DNA from: Platerodrilus igneus
Lineage: Eukaryota; Arthropoda; Insecta; Coleoptera; Lycidae
Reading direction: 5' to 3'
Length of the DNA stretch: 64,000 nt
Assembly (NCBI GenBank): GCA_036346225.1
Contig: JARFIW010001469.1
Span: 6,666,001 to 6,730,000, forward strand
In this document: positions 45,520 to 57,929 of the stretch, piece after piece
Layout of the letters: every line of letters starts with the position of its first letter
How positions within the stretch are numbered: position 1 is the first letter of the stretch
The notes under the pieces: model-generated
The model's database searches: none
The model's input: only the letters and a program-made list of their open reading frames with translations
Told to the model about the DNA's origin: nothing
Made by a program: the position numbers and the translations under genes

Positions 45520-46296
45520 AACAATATACGATACAAAAATAATTTTTCCTTAGATCAAAAATGTATATATCCTAAAAATTATGTTTTTTAAAAGAAATAA
45601 CCTAACTCTATTGGCGGGATTTACTAATACGGAAACCATTAAAATAATATATTATTGTAAACTTTTCAGAGGAACGTCACAATACAAATCATAATTTAAA
45701 GGTAGATGGCATAATTACGACGACATGACGACTTAGTTGATGCTACTCAAAGATAACACCAATACCATGTCCAGCATAATTAATGCTAAGAGAGCCTTAA
45801 TGATTAGCTTAAACTGGCGTGTTGTGAAATGCAATTTACTGTAACAAAAATCAGTCTATTTACAAAAACAACAGTTCTTTATTTTCAAACTGTTTACACA
45901 AACCATTCCAACAACTCTTAGTACTATTAAATTTTTAAAAGCCCACAATAATATTCTTTCAGAGTTTTTCTTCTAACAATACAAGTATAAGGTTCTCTTC
46001 CCTTAAATTACTCAATCTCGAAGCATTACAATTAAAACATTAAATACTATGATTAGTTTATTCAAATTTATATTAAATTTATGTCAACTGTAGAGTAATT
46101 TATGCTACATATCTTAAAGCTCTAAATATTAACGTTCAAGTATTATAATTGAAGATAACTTTTGGTTTTATTATAAACGAAACGGTAATAAGAACTCGTA
46201 TCAAAGTTTTAATTAGAACACACTTCGTAACTCATTAGCGTCAATCAATAGATCCCAAAACGGCGTAACCCACCGGGAGTCGACCATCATGCTTTG
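45520..46296. other. Non-coding stretch
   Basis: Nothing recognised. Confidence 0.5.
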
Positions 46297-46298
46297 TA

Positions 46299-47568
46299 CG
46301 AGGGACATTATTTATGTATTGAGAACTGGCAACACTGGTATTGCCAAATGAAATCTGAAATTGTCATCGCAAAGTTTGACATTTTTGAGGTTATAGGTAC
46401 TCAGAACGTTTTGACGTGCGAGCACTATCTGTGTTTTTTGCAGTGTTTAAAATTTCATCTCAGCCAAAATATGGAATTAACGCGCAAAAATTTTCGAGCT
46501 ATGATTTATTATGACCTTCGACGTGGTCTAACTCAAGAACAATGCATCAATCAACTGAATTCAACTTTTGGCGATGAAGCGCTATCCACAGCCAACTGTA
46601 TATCGGTGATACACTGAATTCAAACGTGGGTGTAGTTCGCTCACGCACGAAGTTAAAGAAGGTCGTTCAAAATCGGTCGTTGTGCCGGAAAGTATCGATG
46701 CTGTGCGAAAACTAATTGAAGAAGATCGTAATGTGACATATCAAGAAATCGAGAAACGTTTAAGCATTAGTATGACCAGCATGCATAAGATTTTGCACGC
46801 ATATTTGTGTGTTCGGGAAGCTGTGTGCGCGTTGGATTCCACATTTGTTGACAGATGCTTAAAAAAATGCTCGTGTCGATTGGTGCCGTAAAATGATTTC
46901 AAAATACAACTGCGGTGCATCCAAAGCGATATACAACATCGTCACAGGTGACGAGTCGTGGATTTTGCGTATGAGCCAGAATGAAAAGTCCAGTCGGCAG
47001 TTTGGGTGTTTCAATGTGAAGCAAGGCCAACAAAAGTTGTTCGTTCTCGAAACATTAAGAAGCAAATGGTGGCGTTTTTCTTCACGAAAATCGGTCCTGT
47101 GGCAACTGTAGCTCTCGAAAATCAAAAGACCGTTAATTCAGCGTGGTATACGACCATTTGTTTGCCTGAAGTTTGCCAACCCAAAACGACGAATCATTTT
47201 GCATCATGACAATGCGAACTCACACACATCACATGCAACAAACGAGTATTTGGACAAAAGATCCAATTGATGGGTCAAACGCCTTACAGCTCTGACTTGG
47301 CACCTAACGACATCTTCTTGTTTTCAGTAACTAAAGATAAACTGCGTGAACAACGGTTTTCATCGCCCGAAGAAGCGGTTGAGGCCTTCAAAACGCATGT
47401 TTTCGAGCTACCATCTTCTGACTGGACAAAGTGTTATGAAGGGTGGATCAATCGCATGCAAAAGCGTATACATCTTAAAGACAATTATTTTGAAAAGCAA
47501 TAAAAGTATTTTTCATCAAATTCATTTGTTTATTCTTTCTATTCTCAATACATAAATAGTGTCCCTCG
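46299..47568 (+). mobile_element. mariner element, complete ends, dead
   Basis: It is flanked by TA on both sides (46,297-46,298 and 47,569-47,570). The 28-bp terminal inverted repeats (CGAGGGACATTATTTATGTA at the left) differ at two positions. The length of 1,270 bp is normal for mariner. The transposase inside is frameshifted, so the copy cannot move on its own but keeps ends that an active relative could use. Confidence 0.95.
46471..47503 (+). pseudogene. mariner transposase, frameshifted
   Basis: The ATG at 46,471 starts MELTRKNFRAMIYYDLRRG, the mariner N-terminal helix-turn-helix. Continuing across frames: VTYQEIEKRLSISMTS (second helix-turn-helix), TGDESWI (first catalytic Asp), HHDNANSHTS (second Asp) and YSSDLAPNDIFLF (third Asp of the D34D triad), ending RMQKRIHLKDNYFEKQ. 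So every catalytic residue is present, but at least three frame changes and stops (46,615, about 46,890, about 47,110, 47,258) break it. The usual length is about 345 codons, which this matches when frames are ignored. Confidence 0.93.
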
Positions 47569-47783
47569 TATGCGTTCTAAATAATTACGCTACAATGTAG
47601 CTTGGGCAAACTTTTTTCTTGGAGGGCCGCATATGTGTGTTCAAAATGTTTCGCGGGCCGACGTGTCAATTTTTTTACAAAAACCACAACAATTTCATTG
47701 AACAATTTTTTTATTCCTTTAAAAAAGAACTGCATATATCAATGGGTACTATGCAGTTGTCCACAAGCATCAACAAGTCTATT

Positions 47784-48180
47784 CTAATTTGGTATCAAAT
47801 TGCTGGTACTAATGCGCAACACAGACTGTAAGTTGGCATTAGTCGGAAGTGACCTGTTTTTTGATTTGTTGATTTTTATGGTAGTAAAGGTCTGTTCACA
47901 TATATATGTGGAGGCAAAAATAACAAAAATTTTTCTTGTAAAGTCTTTTGACTGTGGAAATTTTGTTGGGTTCAGATCTGCATAGAAATTCAACAGATTT
48001 TTAATAGCAAAGTCTGCTTTCGATGCACCTTCTGCTTGCAAGTCGATGAGTTCCATTTGGAGAGGAGCTGGTGCTGTTTCCACTTCACAGCTAAAGAGCG
48101 ATGTCAATATGTTGAATTGTGGTTCCAGAGATTTGAAGTCCACACATCTTCTTACAAATTTCTCATTCAGTTTGGAAATC
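47784..48180 (-). pseudogene. hAT transposase C-terminal dimerisation domain
   Basis: The minus-strand translation reads KFVRRCVDFKSLEPQFNIL, then APAPLQMELIDLQ and STYICEQTFTTIKINKSKNR, ending LQSVLRISTSNL. This is the hAT dimerisation region as found in GTF2IRD2-like and ZBED-like proteins (LQMELIDLQ, STYLCEQ.FS.MK..KS..R, LR). It is open for 119 codons with no stop. The preceding part of the protein is separated from it by the 1.7-kb insertion. Confidence 0.85.
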
Positions 48181-48184
48181 TGAC

Positions 48185-49860
48185 CACTATATTATAACTT
48201 TTTTACTTAGCTTTAGGCTAACTTTGAGATCTTTTTATGGTGAAGGGATCTCCTTAAAATAATGGAATTTCAACTATCTTCCGACTATGCTAGGGGTCTA
48301 TTCATCGGGAAGAGCTTATGAGGAGTGATATTGCCTTCTAAGTAATGAAATATTATGTTCAAAATATGCATCCCAAAGGTAGATTAATTTCTTCAACACA
48401 GTAACAGAATGAGAAAATTATGACTGTCTCTACTAAGCATTAAAAATAACAATAATATATTAAACATATTTACAAGGCTATCCAAATTAATTTCCCAAAA
48501 TATCAGATCTGTGATATGGTTTACAAGTGTGTATTAAAATTTTCAAAGTCTAATAATTTTAGTTTTCATAGTTACTTAAGGTATGATTGAATTTAAATGA
48601 AATATTTTGTTAGGATTAAATTAAGGTATTCATATTCATTTATAATAATATCATGCATAATCCTTGATTCAAAATGTGATAAATTCTAAACAGCAAAGTT
48701 TTTCATAATTACAGAGCAAAACAAGAATCGTAGGTTGTTACAATGTTGTTTACAATGTTCTGCCCCGTTGTCAAGATAGGCGAACAGCTGTCGTGATGTC
48801 AAAATAATAAAAAAGGCTTACCTTGTAAAGCGTTGTTCTAAGCTACTTTATGATAATTACATTGTCGAAAACAGATGTGCTGGCATATGATCCTTTGATA
48901 AACAAATGACATCAACGTCCTGTTCACATTTTATTGCGTAGTAAACTGGAATTTTACTGGAACTATTTATACGAGCGTGAAGTACATCTCATCTTTGCAA
49001 ATCGAAACAAATGCAACCATAAAACAGGCTATCCAAACTACATCATTTTCCACGTTCTTCGACTTGTTTTAAAAACAGCTAATATAACGGTAATTCGGTG
49101 AATTAAATATCGTATTTGAACTTGTAAACTTGCAGTCTTATTTTTTTTGAATGTCCAGAATAAACATTATTACAATTACGTTACTGATAATAAACTTGAT
49201 AATTACAAAGATCAAAACTTTGTTAACCTTTTAGATTAATTTTTAATCGATTAATTGAAGTTAATGCTAGAAAATAGTCGAAGTACGTTTTATAAATTTT
49301 GTGAAATCAAAATTAACGAATTTAGACAATTCATTATCAAAAGTCCATAGAGCTTTTAAATGCCATCCACTAAAAAATTTCATTAAACGTTTGAGAGTAT
49401 TCTTACTAAAAATTTAACATTGACCGTATGAGCGAGTTCTTACAAAAATTATCGTTGAGCGTATGAGCGAATTCTTACAAAAATTATCGTTGAGCGTATG
49501 AGCGCTATAACAAAATTATTTAGTTTTATTTAACAGTAAATTAATCTGCTTACCATTATTAAAACACACCTTAATTCATCTCGCACTTGGCCAAGCGGCA
49601 ACGCCTATGGCTAGACGCAGGTTGCTGGCGAGGACCCAGTTCCGCTGCATAGTGTTTTCTTATCAAGCGGTCGTGCCAGACTGACCGGTCTGTTCAATGC
49701 GCACAAGTAGCTTCAAAGTCGCCTGACATTGAGGACTTTATTCAAACGACCAACGTTTTCTGATATTAACTGAACCAGTATTATTTAATAATTTTTGTCT
49801 TGTGATTGTGCTACACGGCCCCGATCTAAATATTTATTTATATAGCAAGATTTAACTGTT
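48185..49860. other. Insertion of unknown origin within the hAT transposase
   Basis: This separates two halves of one transposase. It holds no frame above chance. A 35-bp tandem repeat lies at 49,391-49,520, and a GC-richer patch with a box A-like TGGCCAAGCGG at about 49,588 that recalls a SINE head but lacks a good box B. No terminal repeats or target duplication could be made out. About 60-80 codons of transposase also appear to be missing at the junction. Confidence 0.5.
49391..49520. repeat. 35-bp tandem repeat, about four units
   Basis: Two near-identical units start at 49,420 and 49,455 (TTGASCGTATGAGCGA, then TTCTTACAAAAATTATCG). A partial third starts at 49,490, and a degenerate unit precedes them at about 49,391. 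Confidence 0.9.
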
Positions 49861-49863
49861 TAT

Positions 49864-50705
49864 TTATATAAACAATGCAGCGTATTTAGTGAATAATTTT
49901 AAAAGATTTGCAGTTGTTTCAATATTTTTCACAATATTCAACCAAAACAGTCTGAGTCTGCAAAATTGGGAAATGAGCAGAGTTTTCTGCACTAAGTTGC
50001 ATAGCAAACAGTCCCAGTTTGACTTGAAATGCTTTTTGGCCACATATAACTCATGTGCAAAAACACCTTTACCTTGCAGTTTCGTGTTTAATTCATTCAG
50101 CTTATCCATGACGTCTACAGCAAATGCAAAGTCACAAAGCCATTTTTCATCTTTAACCAAGTTACAGAAATCAGAAGAAATACTTTTCATATCTAAAAAT
50201 AACACAATTTTTGTTTAGGTTCCACACTCGTTTCAATACTTTTCCTAAACTTAACCAGCGAACAATAGTATGGGAGAGTAAATCAGTTAATTCTCATTCC
50301 ATGTCATCAAGGAAGGTTCGAAACTGTAGGTGATTAAGACTTCTTGCCCTTATTAAATTTACAACACGCACCACAGGATAAATAACGTGTTTAAAATCAA
50401 GAACAGACTTATAAAGGCTTTCTTGATGGATGCTACAGTGAAATGATAACACTGTGTGATCTCGACAATTTTGTTTCACTTGATCGTTTTACAATTTCAA
50501 TAGACCTGAATGTTTGCTAATTAGAAGGTGCTCCATTAGTGGCTATGCTTGCTAAATTATCTAACTTTAAACCAGAATTAGACAAGCACTTTTTTAACTT
50601 TTCGTGCAAATCTTGGCCCGTGGTAATATCTTTCATGAATTCCATTGAAAGCAATTCTTCACTGATTTGAAAATTGTGCTCGACGCCACGTACAAAAATC
50701 AACAA
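49864..50705 (-). pseudogene. hAT transposase central region
   Basis: Minus-strand frames carry FQISEELLSMEFMKDITTGQ and LDNLASIATNGAPSN (the conserved TDGAPSM-type block with its Asp replaced by Asn), then HCSIHQESLYKSVLDFKHV, VVRVVNLIRARSLNHLQF, KWLCDFAFAVDVMDKLNEL and NTKLQGKG. Their order matches GTF2IRD2-like hAT proteins. Frame changes and stops lie at about 50,517 and 50,206. Confidence 0.85.
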
Positions 50706-51290
50706 TTAAGCTGTATCCTGGACTTCAGTGCTTTCATCAAGTGCCAGAGTACCACAGAAAATTCGAAGCGGTTTGAAGCAGCTGATCCCTTAAATTGGAA
50801 GAAATATCCTTAATTCTCCGCACCACAGTTCTGCGTATACACTAATAGCCTCAAATTTTGATTTGGCCTCAGGACAAACAACATTAATTGCATCCAGCAT
50901 ACAGTCTTTTATAAATTCACCATCAGAAAATGGTTTATGGTGTTTTGTAATACGTTTGCAATAAGAAAATTTGCTTTGGTGGCATCCTTCTGAATGGTAG
51001 ATTGTTTTTTTAAAGTAGTTTGCTTCTGTTTTAACTTTTTCAGCAGGTCATTAAGCTTGCGCTGTGTTTCAGGTTCCGAAAAATTCTGACAAAAATTAGG
51101 ATGTTTTGTCTGAAAATGCTGTTTCAGATTGTATTCCTTGAACACTGCCAGACTGTCACGACAGATGAGACACACGGCCTTTATTCCTATTTCCGTGAAG
51201 AAGTACTTTCCAGTCCAGAGTTAAAAAAACGGCACTCACTATCTATTTTTCTTTTCTTTGCTGGCTTGGAATTACTGATTGTGTTATTAA
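50706..51290 (-). pseudogene. hAT transposase N-terminal zinc-finger region
   Basis: The minus strand reads KKRKIDSECRFFNSGLES, then CLICRDSLAVFKEYNLKQH and FQTKH, a C2H2/BED-type finger (C-x2-C...H-x4-H). The following helix is LIANVLQ, and decayed sequence continues to 50,706. No clear ATG is seen upstream; the start may have been lost, or it may lie in another exon. Confidence 0.75.
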
Positions 51291-52025
51291 TTTTGTTTTA
51301 CCTAAAATAATAAAAAAAAGTATATATTAATTAGATATAAAAACAAAAATATTATGAACAAAAATTTTACAAAAATACAAAAACATTAAATAAAGCATAA
51401 AAGAAAAGATCTCAACTGTTTTAGAAAAATTAGAGAAACCAATAAAATAGTATTAATCTGCGCTTTGCAGTTACTGTTATTACGATCAAAGAAAACAATA
51501 GTTCCATATTTATTTTTAAAAATTTTGATATCATGTTTTATGAAATAATATTTTTTCCTAAACAAGTCTCCAAAATCAACAGTGCGGCTAATATTCGGGA
51601 GAATACGGTATTTCATTTGTTAAGAAAAAATGTTTACTTACAAAACTTCGGGTCGGGAACAGGTAGTCTGACAGGTAGGTCTTTCTGGCAACCAATGGCA
51701 TGTGGTTCTGATTTCGTCCCACTGAATACTTCCTTAAATAACCGTACCACAAAACCAACAAAATTCGTCAAGGCCAACTAATTGACCTTGAAATTTTGGG
51801 AAATGACGTCATTATTCTTCGAAATTGCACAAAAACTTCCGTGCAACGTTAAGAAAATGTCCGTGCGATGTGAGAAAACGTTCACAGAACGTAAGAAAAC
51901 GTTCGTAAAATAATTTTAAAAGATAAAAATTCTTAATATTTAGAAACCCGTGGCGGGCCGCATGAAAAGGCTTTGCGGGCCGCATGCGGCCTGCGGGCCT
52001 TAGTTTGCCCACCACTACGCTATAT

Positions 52026-53700
52026 AGACCAAGCTGTGTCACATTACGTAGTATGCAACATTCGTAAATTCTAGACACACGTGGTTCTAAATGCAAGGAA
52101 GCTAACTCTGAAGTTACTATGAATTTATTTGCGGCTACCATTGATTGTTAGAACAGAAACTCTATAACAAAAGAACTATATATAAAGTTAAACTCGCTTT
52201 TCCTTAACTGGCAACGGAATTTCTTATTAAAGGGAAAAGCTTCACACGGCCGTAATAATGTCCTCAAAATCAAAAAGATGATCATGTTTATCTTCCACCA
52301 AATGTAGAACGGAAAATACCATAAAAGGCGGGATAGCGAAATACACATAAAAGAGCCTCAGGGTTCCTGCACAGACAAAACTTGAAACATACGACACACT
52401 CTACTTCTCATTCTAACTTATATCACAAAGACAGGTAAGTAGAGCTACCTAGCTTCCAAAAAATTGCAACAGTAAAATGACCTATTACAAGAACAGAAGT
52501 TTAACATGAGCTTTAATTTGAAAAAAATTGTTAATATCTCTTATGAGCTTTCAAATAATACAGGAAACTTGAAATACTGCTATGGCTTACTTGTATTTTC
52601 TCTATCGTAATCAAAAATAAATCACGCGGTCAAGCCACTAATTAAATTTCTTAGATTTATGGTTATGAGCAAACGGCGTTTATTAATATCCTAATTTATC
52701 AAACGTTCACCTACTTTCAGTGCAACAGTTCACCTTAACATAAATCTTAGAAATAAGTTTTTGAGGTGGAACTTATCCTGAAATCTTTCATCGCATGGGC
52801 TTTAACCTAAAAACTTAGTAACACTACATTTAATGGTTTGAGTTTCTATGAGTTATTGTTGGAAACTGGTGACATTCATTCATACCTCAATAACATCAAG
52901 TTCTCGTAGTCTTTTAATGAGAAAAACGATAAAACGTTTTGAAAGTTATTTGAAAATCTCAAATACGTTCGGTTCTGTAGAACCCCAAAAACTGCATAAA
53001 AAATTCAAATGCCATAAAGTAACCATTATACAAAATCCAACGCTATTTTAGGGTAGTAAATGTTTATTACATTTCGAAGGTAAGTTCTTATTTAATTATT
53101 TAATAAATACTTAAATGAAGATACACGTTCATAATACAATTTGTAGTCTGCAGTATTCCCAAATGGCTTGAAATGGAATTAAGGTCTAATGAAAATATAC
53201 ATCGGGTTTGCGGAATCAGACGGCCGCAGATGTGCACATGGTGTACAGAATAGAAATTCGGCCATTGAGCACGTATTACAGTTGTTCACAGCAAAGTGGG
53301 AGTTTTATTATTTTTCTGGTTTTGCACCCGTATCAACAAGAGACAGCGTGTTGTTTTCATTCCCATATTGAATTTTTATTTGTGGATGGAAATTGCTTGT
53401 AGTAGATATGAAAGCAAATATAGATATTGTTTTATATTTTATTAATAAATAAAATGATGGGTTTCGGTTGGGTAAGCTCAATTAAGCCAAACAGTGTTTT
53501 GCGGTAAAGTAAGTTTGTCACGTGACGCTTTCTGGTTTAATTAGACTCTACTACTTTACCACAGGATACCTTTTAACTTAATTAATCTTGGGAGTTTGCA
53601 AGTTCAGAAGTAGTAATTACATCTCTTATGAAAGTATGCGAAACGTTCATTTTATTACATTTGTTTAAGTGATCGATAGCTTTATTTGTGCATAACAATA
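52026..53700. other. Non-coding stretch
   Basis: No gene is recognised. A TATA-like ATAAAAG at 52,347 is followed 87 bp later by a strong splice-donor match CAG|GTAAGT at 52,434. This could be a first exon, but nothing downstream supports it. Confidence 0.45.
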
Positions 53701-53704
53701 AAAT

Positions 53705-54720
53705 TGTTACGGGTAAAACGAGCGGTACGTTACAAATTTAGATTTGCCCTAAAGGAGCGGGGGCTCCATAACACTTTTAAGGACGTTTCGGCTAACTACA
53801 GTGGTGCGGGCGTTGGTTCCTATGGAAGAAATGATCAAAATAGTAAAAGTAATAAACCATTTGAAATGACTGAAATGAAAAACTGCGTTACAATATTCAC
53901 TTATCCAGAAAGACCTTTTCTTCTTGTCATAATTGAAGGGCGCCAAACCGCATGTCTCAGCAATCCTTTTCGATATTTTCTTTACACGGAAAACGGTTAT
54001 TCCGAAAAGGTCTTCTTTGCTTTTGGATATATAAGGTTATCTCTTTATATTTTCCCTTTCTCTACACTACCTTTAAAACACTTATTCAATTTTGTCATGA
54101 TTAAAGAAATTTTCAAAATAAAACCCCTTTGCGAATACGATTCCATCAATGGGGTATCTGAATATCCTGTTACAGTTTACCTGCCTTGACCTATATTATA
54201 ATTAATTTCAAATAAAATTCTATCTAATTTTAAATTCTATTAACAATAAATTCCTGAATTATAAATACACATACATTAATCTTAAGGAAAAACATACCTA
54301 ATGTAACATTCAACTGTCCAGGTATTATTAACAAAAATTAAAAAATAAACAAGAAATAAAATTTGTCACTAATACTAACACTTCAATTGAATTACAAGGC
54401 ATTCTAAATCTTATTTCTGTAAATGCACTTAATAACAAACATAGTAAACAGTTAAATACCAACTTTTCTTTGTATCATTTAATTTTCTTTCATAATAATT
54501 TAAAATCAATACGTATATATTTTTTAATGTTTTAAAGTGTTCTATCTTACTTGTATGATAACATCAAGCTAACGCTAATGCTAACTCCGCCACTAATTGA
54601 ATCCAACAAAATAAGTACTTTCGGGTTCAATTGATTTCCTACTAAATGAATACCAACCCGTTTACATTTAGAATTCACTAGTATATACAACAGTTTATTT
54701 ACTCATTGTTTATTTAACAT
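53705..54720 (+). repeat. LTR-like repeat family, copy 3
   Basis: It starts TGTTACGGGTAAAACGAGCG and aligns with copies at 4,362 and 41,598. A 167-codon frame (53,686-54,189) crosses it; the equivalent region is closed in the other copies, so I do not call it a gene. Confidence 0.6.
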
Positions 54721-55685
54721 CTCCTTAAAAAAGAAATCCAAGAGTACTAATGGTTCACAATAATAACAAATTTACATTTCTGTACGGGTAGACTCGCAAG
54801 TTTTACCGGCACGACAAAAAAATTCACGACCACGTGCAAGTGATTTATTGCCTTTCTACAAATCAAACCACACCCCTGCCACGCGCAGCACACTTTCGAC
54901 TCTATCGTGACCCATACTTTGTGTATTTACGTTTCAACTTTTCTGTTTAAACTAAACTTTAAACTTGTCAAATTTAATTGATATATTAAATCTTTCCCTC
55001 TATAAAAATATTATTCCTTGAGGTCGGCACCCGTTAATATAATGTATGAGTTTTAATCTATGGCGTACGTACAACGTTTGCTACGTTAACTTTCTGAAAT
55101 CGAGTGATTTTTGCATTAATTTCCAACGTGTATTTATAAGCGCATCCTAAAATGTATAAAAGACTGCACGCTTTTTATGTTATTTCAAATTATACGAACG
55201 GTCATATAAGTTCGTTTACTTTCCAATTAAAATAAATACGTATTAATATGTTCTTCCATGTTCATTCTATAGTTTGCTGATTTGCAAATGTTAAAAGCAC
55301 GCGGTCTAATTCTCTGAAATATTTGCTTCAATGTTCATAACAACCTTGCTTTATAAATTCATGGAAATAAGGCAAGCAGCTGTTTATTATTTCCAATAGT
55401 TTATTTTTCGAACAACGGTTGAAACATTCTCAGTGCACAAATATTAAACCTTTTAGTGGTTAGTACTGATCTTGTTTCGTTATATTGCACGTGTTGAGCT
55501 CGCTAAAGTTTACAAGCGATAAACCGTCCTTTAAATAATTTATTCCCCGTGATCATGTATCGATAATAATACAAATCTCTATTTATTTCTATAAGTTAGG
55601 CAACCAGCTATGCGTTGCGCTTCCTTTGGCTGTATGCAAGATTGCGTACGTGCCAGATCCTTTAAAATATACATAGAAACCAGGT
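54721..55685. other. Non-coding stretch
   Basis: Nothing recognised. Confidence 0.5.
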
Positions 55686-55689
55686 AAAT

Positions 55690-56095
55690 TGCTGAAAGCA
55701 TATGTGTGGAACACAAAACTGTATGGCTGCTAGAAGGAGAAACGAAGAGGAAAAAACAGAAGCATTTGAAATGTAGTGCTACAGGAGTATGATGAAGATA
55801 TCATGTACAGACAAACTTAAGAACAATGAGCTACGAGAAATGGTAGGAGAAGAAGAAATATATGGTAAACGGTAAAAATATCGGATGATGGAACACATAC
55901 TAAAGCATTAAGGAATAGCGTGGCAAATATTAGAAGTAGAGAAAGTCAGAAGAGTGGTAGGGATAGACCTAGGTTAAAGTATTGCATAGATAGTGAAAGA
56001 TGTAGGTTTAGGGAAATGTGTAGGTTAGCTCGGAATAAAAAACAATAGAGGTACGCGTCCAACCAGCTCTAGGACTGAAGATCTAACGATGATAA
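55690..56095 (+). mobile_element. RTE-like LINE 3' fragment within arm B
   Basis: This is the inverted counterpart of 43,858-44,345: KAYVWNTKLYGC-like sequence, then a decayed FEM-CYRSMMKIS block, ending GAAGATCTAACGATGATAAT. It is broken in frame. Confidence 0.7.
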
Positions 56096-57450
56096 TATTG
56101 TTTATACTCAAAGGTTGTCAAATGCATTATAGCGATTTTACAGTTTTATGATTCATTTGTTTTGATTAATAATGTATTATGCTGGTGTCTATGATCTCAT
56201 CGTCTGAATGCAAAGATGTTCACATGCAGAATTGTGCTGAAAAAGTTTTTTGTTCTAGTTAACCTTTCCGTAAATTAATTTTGCATATATTTAGATAGAA
56301 AAACAACAGAAAGTAATTTTAATTTGTAGTTTTAATTCATCGGTCGGAATTCTGCTGAAGGTATCCCGAATTGTGTTATGGAGGGAAGATTAATATTTTA
56401 TAGACCACTTCATAATTAGCATCTAAAGAAATAACATGTAATTTGAGTAGGTTAGTTTACCGTGAAGAATAGGTATCGAACAGACTGATAATAGTCAATC
56501 AAATTCGGATAATAGCCTACCAGGTTGGTTACTTTTAATTTCAGGAACGTCTTGGTTCCATTAAATTAACAAATTCACGTGGGATATAAGCATGTTGAGC
56601 ACAGCTAATTTCTTTTGAAGTCTCCTGGAGATAAAGGTTTTTACTGGTGTCCTAGTTATCTGCAGGCAAAAATCTCTTACCAGGTATTTATAAAAACCTC
56701 TGAAACTATAGCATAGGAAAATTGTAAATGGGCATTTTTAGTTAATTGTATAAACTGATAAACGTACCTGTAGTACATTCGTGTAATTAGGTTAAGAATT
56801 TAGATATTAATTTTGTAATATATTTGGTTGTTTCGTTTTCGTTGAATTATATTTATGTGCTTATAATGAAAACATAGTTTACGTATAATAGTCTTTTATT
56901 ACCTGGACGCGTCCTCAATACTCAAGATAATTTAACATTTATATATTTGGAAACCTTTTTTTCAGTTAGCAGTTTTCAAGTAAGTATATTAGTGTCATTA
57001 TTAACACGTTTATTTTAGATTGCATTTTTAGCAATAATGTACTTATTGATTTCCCACGTGAACTTTTGGCTAGAATCACTTTCCTGATCTCACGTTTTGG
57101 CATCCCCTTGTTATTCTTTCTGGGGGTTTCCCATAGAAACGCTTGGAAATTAGGTGGTGTTCAAGATACTTCTCGATTAAGACATATGGCACACCCGATA
57201 GCATTCCGAGACCCTGTTTGAACACATACACCATCCGTCCCAAGGAACTAGTTGGCAACCACTTTTGCTAGTACAGTGGAGGTTTTCGGTACTTTCTAGA
57301 AACAGAATTTTTATTGGAGTACTTAAACCGAGTTTTTCTGTGGTTTACGGGCTAGATCTTTTGTGGAGGAAACTGTAGGTAACAGTTTGTTTAGGTTCAC
57401 ATTAAAAATAATTGATTATACTTTGCTTGTTTCGTTGGAAAAATTCTAGC
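56096..57450. repeat. Large inverted duplication, arm B
   Basis: The reverse complement of arm A (42,820-43,857). This arm is longer because it has an extra block of about 250 bp near 56,980-57,235, which includes a 60-codon minus-strand frame of no known family. The arms lie about 11 kb apart. Confidence 0.8.
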
Positions 57451-57925
57451 CTTATATGTTGTGACAGAATTTTATAGGACACACAATCTGATTGCTATTA
57501 CGGGAATGAAATCAAAGCACACACATAGCAGTACTATTGCTAAGGTCTTACTGGTGCACAAAGACATAGTTCTAAATATATAGTTGTTTATAAGGTTAAA
57601 GATTTCACTGCTACATGCTGACCTCCTTTCTTAATTTTACAGCACTACAAGTGTGATATTTATTTCAAGCTACAATGTTATTAATGTTGTAATATTAGAC
57701 ATGATACTAGCCTGAATCAGAGGCGGACCAAAGTAAATTGAACCCCGATGCATAAATTATAATTGCACACTTTGAGCTAAATAAATGCATGACATAAGGA
57801 ATACTATAATCAGACATTAAAAAATATATTATTTATTTATATAAATTACAATATCATCATGTAAAATAAATAAAAAATAAAATATACAATGAACAAAAGT
57901 AAACTAAATTTCGGATAATAAAAAT
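57451..57925. other. Non-coding stretch
   Basis: A/T-rich; nothing recognised. Confidence 0.5.
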
Positions 57926-57929
57926 TGTA

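Larger units (their letters stand above)
47596..52017 (-). mobile_element. hAT element with GTF2IRD2-like transposase, interrupted
   Basis: The ends are inverted: left GTAGCTTGGGCAAACTTTTT and right (reverse complement) TAGTGGTGGGCAAACTAAGG, each followed by GGGCCGCAT words. Flanks CGCTACAA (47,588-47,595) and CGCTATAT (52,018-52,025) look like a diverged 8-bp target duplication. The transposase runs on the minus strand from about 51,290 to 47,784. About 1.7 kb of unrelated sequence (48,185-49,860) breaks it. The size without that insert is close to a normal autonomous hAT. Confidence 0.8.

Noticed and set aside
49575..49740. SINE head with box A-like TGGCCAAGCGG
   Set aside because: No acceptable box B at the right distance and no clear target duplication.
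52347..52439. TATA-like box and strong splice donor as a first exon
   Set aside because: Single motifs in A/T-rich DNA without a downstream coding exon.
53686..54189. 167-codon plus frame
   Set aside because: It spans an LTR-like repeat whose other copies have the frame closed.
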